This document shows, piece after piece, positions 7,386 through 10,739 of a stretch of DNA of 10,739 bases. The notes below the pieces were generated by a model. The model saw only the letters and a list, made by a program, of their open reading frames with translations. It had not been told where the DNA came from and ran no database searches. Both the position numbers and the translations under genes were made by a program. How positions within the stretch are numbered: the first letter of the stretch is position 1; each line of letters opens with the position of its first letter. The stretch is from Anaerolineales bacterium (GTDB taxonomy: Bacteria > Chloroflexota > Anaerolineae > Anaerolineales > E44-bin32). The stretch covers positions 110,207 through 120,945 of the forward strand of contig WVZH01000069.1 in the NCBI GenBank assembly GCA_011772595.1, given 5' to 3'.

Positions 7386-8063
7386 TCAAAGATCAAATAG
7401 ATATCCAACACCAGGAATGGTGTGAATGAACGAAGGGTTGGTTGAATCAGCTTCGATCTTTGCTCGCAATCGACTGATGAGTCCACGGACAAGTTCACGA
7501 TTCCCTTTTTCGCCATATCCCCAGACTCTCTCAACTAGTACGTCTGATGGAATAGCGATGCCTCGGTTCGTCATCAAGACATAGAGCAATTGAAACTCAA
7601 GTTGTGTAAGTCGCTGTGGAGATTTTCCTTCTACACGAACTACTCGTGTGGAAGGATTCAATGCGATCACACCAAGATCTAGTGTAGGAATTGCGAGAAG
7701 TGGGATTGTGCGTGCCCGTCGTAATAATGCATGACAATAAGAAGACAGTAAGCCTGGACCCACTGGTAGTGATAAGACTAAATCCGCGCCAACTGCCAAA
7801 AACTCGACAACTTCCTTTTCTGTAGAGATGTCTCCGAGGACAATAATTGGAACCTCGCTTACTCCTCGTATGGCTTTTATCCCGGACATCATCTCTTCAA
7901 TGTTTGTGGCTACAATAACGATGAGCGCTGCCGGGTGTTCGGACCAGGCATCAATCACAGGTGTGAGATCCATCTTCTGACTGACGTTCAAGCCAGCCTG
8001 TCGTAGGACATAAGCGAGGAATTCGCGTTCTTGAGGATCTTGATCGATGATGAGAGTTTCCAT
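7386..8063 (-). CDS. OmpR/PhoB-type transcription regulator with a degenerate (pseudo) receiver domain
   Basis: 225 residues: an N-terminal receiver-like domain (about 1-118) and a C-terminal winged helix-turn-helix (about 125-225). The DNA-binding domain is canonical: LTQLEFQLLYVLM, VERVWGYG, RGLISRLRAKIE and a closing HTIPGVGYLF. The receiver keeps the D-x-D start (DQD, 7-9) but the strand that should end in the phosphorylated Asp reads PAALIVIVATNIEE (44-57), with no Asp. The conserved Lys before Pro is also missing (LSLPV, 97-101). Phosphorylation by a histidine kinase is therefore unlikely, and no kinase gene is adjacent. Such atypical regulators are known to be controlled by ligand binding, oligomer state or expression level; which applies here is not visible. 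ATG 8063 has only a weak GAAAG-type ribosome site. An inverted repeat lies 18 bases upstream. Confidence 0.87.
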   Translation of the reverse strand: METLIIDQDPQEREFLAYVLRQAGLNVSQKMDLTPVIDAWSEHPAALIVIVATNIEEMMSGIKAIRGVSEVPIIVLGDISTEKEVVEFLAVGADLVLSLPVGPGLLSSYCHALLRRARTIPLLAIPTLDLGVIALNPSTRVVRVEGKSPQRLTQLEFQLLYVLMTNRGIAIPSDVLVERVWGYGEKGNRELVRGLISRLRAKIEADSTNPSFIHTIPGVGYLFDL

Positions 8064-8081
8064 CCGCTTTCTTCAATCTAT

Positions 8082-8105
8082 GGTTATGCTGTACTCGGCA
8101 TAACC
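8082..8105. repeat. 8-bp inverted repeat upstream of the regulator gene, possible operator
   Basis: GGTTATGC (8082-8089) and GCATAACC (8098-8105) are perfect reverse complements with an 8-base spacer. They lie between the end of the methyltransferase-like gene (8139) and the start of the regulator (8063). The size suits a dimeric DNA-binding site, so autoregulation by the regulator is a reasonable guess. As RNA it would be a hairpin in the regulator leader; no U-tract follows on the minus strand, which argues against a terminator. Confidence 0.5.
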
Positions 8106-8138
8106 GTCTCATTTGTCGCGAGCCTATAAGCTGCGATT

Positions 8139-8645
8139 TCAGATATTTCTTGTTCTGGAAATCTTTGGAATCCACCGGGGTACACTTGAACAATACTCCT
8201 CGTATGCTTTTCCAAATGTCTTCCCTAACCTCGGCTCTTCGTAAAGTACGACAAAAAGGTGGAATGCGAAGAAGACTACGGTGGTATAAGCAATCAGGCT
8301 CATCTTCTCGAAAAGCAGCAGCTCCCCAATTAAAACAGATATGACACCAACATACATAGGATTTCGTACAAAGCGATAAAGCCCGTCCACGACAAGGATT
8401 TGGGGGGGATCGATTGGCGCAGGAGTTCCACCACCTTTCCGCACAAAGTCTGAAACAGTCCAAGCGTAGAAGAGGATTCCAATCAGTATCGGGACCAGCC
8501 CCAGCCAACGATAGACTCCCAGGGTGAGATTCATGTCGCTGCTGGCCCATCGAATGAGACTATAAGGAGCGAGAATGGTTACACTACCAGGGGCGAGAAG
8601 TGTAAATAAGATCGTGCCTATCCAAGCTCGTGTATGGGTTCCCAT
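8139..8645 (-). CDS. Isoprenylcysteine carboxyl methyltransferase (ICMT/PEMT)-like membrane protein
   Basis: An integral membrane protein of 168 residues with hydrophobic segments at about 9-32, 42-65, 98-112 and 116-135. The C-terminal half carries the family signature: GTPAPIDPP (73-81), GLYRFVRNPMYVG (88-100), YEEPRLGKTFGKAYEEY (135-151) and VPRWIP (155-160). These RNPMY and EEPxL...F...Y..Y...VPR(W)P motifs form the S-adenosylmethionine site in ICMT and phospholipid methyltransferase relatives. Bacterial members are mostly of unknown substrate, so carboxyl- or lipid-methylation is a family-level inference only. The ATG at 8645 follows an AAGGATCCAAGG stretch that includes a plausible ribosome site. 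It is upstream of the regulator gene on the same strand, 75 bases apart. Confidence 0.85.
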   Translation of the reverse strand: MGTHTRAWIGTILFTLLAPGSVTILAPYSLIRWASSDMNLTLGVYRWLGLVPILIGILFYAWTVSDFVRKGGGTPAPIDPPQILVVDGLYRFVRNPMYVGVISVLIGELLLFEKMSLIAYTTVVFFAFHLFVVLYEEPRLGKTFGKAYEEYCSSVPRWIPKISRTRNI

Positions 8646-8746
8646 CCTTGGATCCTTTTATGCCTCGAGGTAGGATTTTCGCGAGGTTATTCATTGAAGC
8701 TTCACTGAGTTTCCCAAGCAAAACCTGGTTCACGGTGCATTATTGA

Positions 8747-9403
8747 TCAAATCGTTAGACCTTGGATAGCGCCGTTTAAAAAGGCAAAACCTAAGTAAAG
8801 CATGAACCCACCTGTGAGAAGGATCAGAATTCGGTATCGTCGATCCGTCAGCCAGCGTCGACCTGCGCTCGTGGTGGCGGCAAGTGCTGTATCCCAGACG
8901 AAATCGGCGCTGATGTGGCCCAGGTAAAAAACGGCGATTGCATTTGGGCTGATGGCTTGCGCCTGCGCCAAGTATCCAGCTGCAACGGTCACCCACCACG
9001 TGTACCAGAAAGGATTCGAGAGGGTCGTCAACATTCCAAGTAGTATGAGGGAGAATGTCGATCGCGATGGAACAGCACCATCAGCTCTTGGCAGTTGAAT
9101 CGTAGCTTTCCATGAACCAATCACGTAACTAGCGCCGATCCATATTAGGACAGCGCCGCCACAGACGGCGATGATCGTGCGCACGGTTGGGCTCGCCATA
9201 CTGGCTGAGAGACCGAGACTGAGGAAGATAACAATGATCAGTTCTAAGAACGTATGCCCCGACGCTACGAGCGGTCCTACACGCCAGCCATGCCTGGGCG
9301 CCTCGGTGACGATCGCGGCAGACACCGGACCTGGTGACACCACTGCTCCGAAGGAGACGACGAAAGAGAATTGGAAGATAGCGAGTAAGCTGTCGCCGGC
9401 CAC
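8747..9403 (-). CDS. LysE/RhtB-family amino-acid exporter
   Basis: 218 residues with about six hydrophobic segments (8-33, 45-66, 73-97, 115-127, 132-150, 192-210). Family marks are SPGP (23-26) with the following amphipathic turn, ASGH (47-50), SNPFWYTWW (129-137), the GHISADFVWD segment (162-171), and GGFMLYLGF near the C-terminus. LysE/RhtB proteins export amino acids such as lysine, arginine, threonine or homoserine, or other small molecules; the substrate cannot be read here. The start is GTG 9403, supported by AGGTGG with about 8 bases of spacing; an earlier ATG in frame is not seen. A 101-base gap separates it from the methyltransferase-like gene on the same strand. It may have its own promoter in the 9404-9620 gap. 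Confidence 0.9.
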   Translation of the reverse strand: MAGDSLLAIFQFSFVVSFGAVVSPGPVSAAIVTEAPRHGWRVGPLVASGHTFLELIIVIFLSLGLSASMASPTVRTIIAVCGGAVLIWIGASYVIGSWKATIQLPRADGAVPSRSTFSLILLGMLTTLSNPFWYTWWVTVAAGYLAQAQAISPNAIAVFYLGHISADFVWDTALAATTSAGRRWLTDRRYRILILLTGGFMLYLGFAFLNGAIQGLTI

Positions 9404-9434
9404 AAAATTTCCACCTGTTCGTGAAACGTACAGA

Positions 9435-9440
9435 ATTGTA
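9435..9440 (-). promoter_or_regulatory. Possible -10 element upstream of the LysE-family gene
   Basis: TACAAT on the minus strand (5 of 6 to TATAAT) lies about 30 bases before GTG 9403. No convincing -35 is present 16-18 bases further upstream (best TGCATT), so this is a weak call. The same 217-base gap also holds a small AGGAG/CTCCT hairpin at 9473-9485 and nothing else I can identify. Confidence 0.3.
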
Positions 9441-9620
9441 GTCTAATCTGGGGGGAAAATGCAGCTTCAGGGAGGAGAATCTCCTAGGTTCATGGAACTT
9501 GGTGCTTCAGTAAACCTTTCGGTGTGTGGCAGTTCATCGTAGAACAGCTCTCGCTACGCGGGCATACGAGCTCACTTCAACCTTGGTGCGATCAATCGAA
9601 TCGGGGGGATCCTGGGTGAC

Positions 9621-10610
9621 TCATCTCTTCACAAATCGTTTGAGGTCGGGAAAGACAAGGTTATTGAAGTCATCACGATTGAGGGTGGCACGATTTACGG
9701 CCTCGAAATTGCGATGTACCTCACGGAGGGCGCGCACTTGCCAGGCGGGAGGGGATTGCGAAAACACACCCAGACAGACCGTGCTGCGACCAGGGATGAG
9801 GAGCAGCGCGGATCCGTCATCGATTTGTGTTGCGAACATGCGTGAAGAACTGGAATCTGTTTCCGGTCTGCCGAAGGTGCCTAATAGCGTCATTGCCTCT
9901 TCGGCCGAGGGGGGCATTTCCCCCTCAACGAAGATTCGTTCTCGGGATTTGACTTCATAGAAACCGACGGAGCGACAAGCGGCTTCGTTTAATTGCATGA
10001 GGAAGCTCGTTTTTCCCTCTTCCAATACGACTTGCCAACGGTCACTCTCCGGATGCATCTTGCCCATTCGCAGCGCCACCTCACGTTGTTGCAGGTAGTG
10101 GCGACGGACTGCTCGGTACTGCGAAGCATTGATCCGGCCCTGTTGAAAATCCTGCTCCAGTCGTGTGATCTTATGATCGAGGGCGTCCAAACGTTGTTTG
10201 AGATCCGGAGGAATGTCCGTATCCGAGAAAGTCACTTCCTCGATGGTTTCTTTGGTCAAAGATCCTGTGGGGATGACCTCGGGTACCAGTGGAGCGCTAG
10301 GAGGAGGTTGTTCCTCTAAGAATGGGGCCGGCTGCTGACCTTCCAACCCCGCAACCCGCTGCTCCCATTCACGGAGTAGCTCACGAGCGGCTCTTAGTTG
10401 CCCTTCGCTGATGGAGCCATCACAAAATGCGATCGCGGCGGAGAGGAAGCGATCGCGAGCTTTCTCGAGCCAACCCAACGCGGCGTCGTATTCCGAATTG
10501 ATCTCCGCTGGCCGGGTTTTTTGAGAATCCATATCGGTCCGTGGCGCCTTCTGCGTCATGGCGCCGGTAATAGTATCTGAAGCGCCTCCCATACGCAACC
10601 ATGATAGCAT
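9621..10610 (-). CDS. Unrecognised coiled protein with two SHOCT-like helical repeats and a C-terminal globular domain
   Basis: 329 residues from the first ATG; no signal peptide or membrane span. Residues 41-90 and about 137-182 carry related helical motifs: DGSISEGQLRAARELLREWE and QGRINASQYRAVRRHYLQQRE, each a helix, a G-x-I turn and a second helix. The pattern recalls SHOCT-type short domains (inference). A Pro-rich linker (93-116) separates them. Residues about 188-329 look like an alpha/beta domain (ALLLIPGRSTVCLGVFSQ, then a helix WQVRALREVHRNFEAV). A roadblock/LC7-like fold is possible but not demonstrable by eye. The start is uncertain: in-frame ATGs lie at 10610, 10592, 10559 and 10532, none with a strong ribosome site, and the first residues look unlike the rest. 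The function is unknown. It is separated by 217 bases from the LysE-family gene downstream. Confidence 0.75.
   Translation of the reverse strand: MLSWLRMGGASDTITGAMTQKAPRTDMDSQKTRPAEINSEYDAALGWLEKARDRFLSAAIAFCDGSISEGQLRAARELLREWEQRVAGLEGQQPAPFLEEQPPPSAPLVPEVIPTGSLTKETIEEVTFSDTDIPPDLKQRLDALDHKITRLEQDFQQGRINASQYRAVRRHYLQQREVALRMGKMHPESDRWQVVLEEGKTSFLMQLNEAACRSVGFYEVKSRERIFVEGEMPPSAEEAMTLLGTFGRPETDSSSSRMFATQIDDGSALLLIPGRSTVCLGVFSQSPPAWQVRALREVHRNFEAVNRATLNRDDFNNLVFPDLKRFVKR
10601..10608 (-). promoter_or_regulatory. Possible extended -10 overlapping the first ATG of the coiled-protein gene
   Basis: On the minus strand TG-C-TATCAT is an extended -10 with one mismatch. CTGACT (10631-10626) could be a -35 but with a 19-base spacer. 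If used, transcription would begin near 10594 and the true start codon would be at 10592 (leaderless) or further in, not 10610. Confidence 0.3.
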
Positions 10611-10663
10611 GTGGGGAAATCCCCTAGTCAGATGACGTCGGTACCATGCAAGTTCAAGCTCGC

Positions 10664-10692
10664 ATGACGGCTTTGGCCGACTGAGGTATACT
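10664..10692 (+). promoter_or_regulatory. Promoter for a + strand gene beyond the right edge
   Basis: ATGACG (10664-10669) and TATACT (10687-10692) are separated by 17 bases, a good sigma-70-type match. A 5-bp inverted repeat, CATGC (10645-10649) and GCATG (10662-10666), overlaps the -35. Downstream, AGGCGG (10720-10725) lies 8 bases before an ATG at 10734, which may be the first codon of the next gene, although only two codons are visible; alternatively TGGAG at the very end could be its ribosome site. The gene itself cannot be identified. Confidence 0.5.
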
Positions 10693-10739
10693 CAAGCCTA
10701 TATTTTCGTCTCCTGCACGAGGCGGTTTTCTCGATGGAG

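Noticed and set aside
7951..8550. 199-residue minus-strand open frame
   Set aside because: It overlaps the methyltransferase-like and regulator genes in another frame. Its Cys/Arg/Trp-rich sequence has no family resemblance, while the two overlapped genes have clear motifs.
8695..8704. 10-bp palindrome TGAAGCTTCA in the gap after the LysE-family gene
   Set aside because: Too short and without flanking support; such palindromes are expected by chance in 10 kb.
9404..9620. Possible tRNA or small RNA gene in the 217-base gap
   Set aside because: I tried to fold both strands around the GATTCGATTGATC-like segment; no acceptor stem, anticodon arm and T-arm combination of tRNA type appears.
9526..9960. 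144-residue + strand open frame
   Set aside because: Most of it is antisense to the C-terminal part of the minus-strand coiled-protein gene, its composition is rich in Arg and Ser as expected for a shadow frame, and it has no ribosome site or recognisable motif.
1..10739. CRISPR array, insertion sequence, prophage or defence operon
   Set aside because: No spaced direct repeats, transposase, integrase, terminal repeats or nuclease-type motifs were seen anywhere in the window. The CPBP protease alone does not indicate an abortive-infection system.

Overview
The window looks like chromosomal DNA from a free-living bacterium with roughly even GC content. The gene mix suggests Chloroflexota, perhaps Anaerolineae: an archaeal-like valyl-tRNA synthetase next to a bacterial one, a membrane-anchored serine hydrolase with a class A beta-lactamase fold, and a small LysW-like zinc-ribbon protein. 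No rRNA or marker phylogeny is available, so this assignment is a moderate-confidence inference. There is no sign of phage, transposon, CRISPR or plasmid functions.

Left part (1-5286, all + strand): the 3' two thirds of one valyl-tRNA synthetase gene (valS, archaeal/Rickettsia-like type) is followed after 42 bases by a complete valS of the ordinary bacterial type. The second valS stop codon runs directly into a perfect 16-bp inverted repeat. After it come an unrecognised 132-residue gene and a CPBP-family intramembrane protease, 17 bases apart and probably co-transcribed.

Middle (5287-7055, + strand): an extended -10 promoter lies just ahead of a 489-residue membrane-anchored serine hydrolase with S-x-x-K, S-G-N and K-H-G motifs. 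A convergent intergenic region with a GC-rich hairpin follows.

Right part (7056-10610, all - strand, transcribed right to left): an unrecognised coiled protein with two copies of a helical motif, a LysE-family exporter, an isoprenylcysteine-methyltransferase-like membrane protein, a PhoB/OmpR-type regulator whose receiver domain has lost its phosphorylation site, and the LysW-like zinc-ribbon protein with a tail made only of Asp, Glu, Phe and Tyr. The last has its own good promoter. At the right edge, a + strand promoter points out of the window.

The genes do not form one obvious pathway. The left block is translation plus membrane proteolysis, the centre is envelope-associated, and the right block is small transport, modification and regulatory genes. 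The points most worth a second look are the tandem valS pair of different lineages, the LysW-like protein without the LysW C-terminus, the pseudo-receiver regulator, and the long inverted repeat at the valS stop codon. I did not find convincing evidence for a new multi-gene system.
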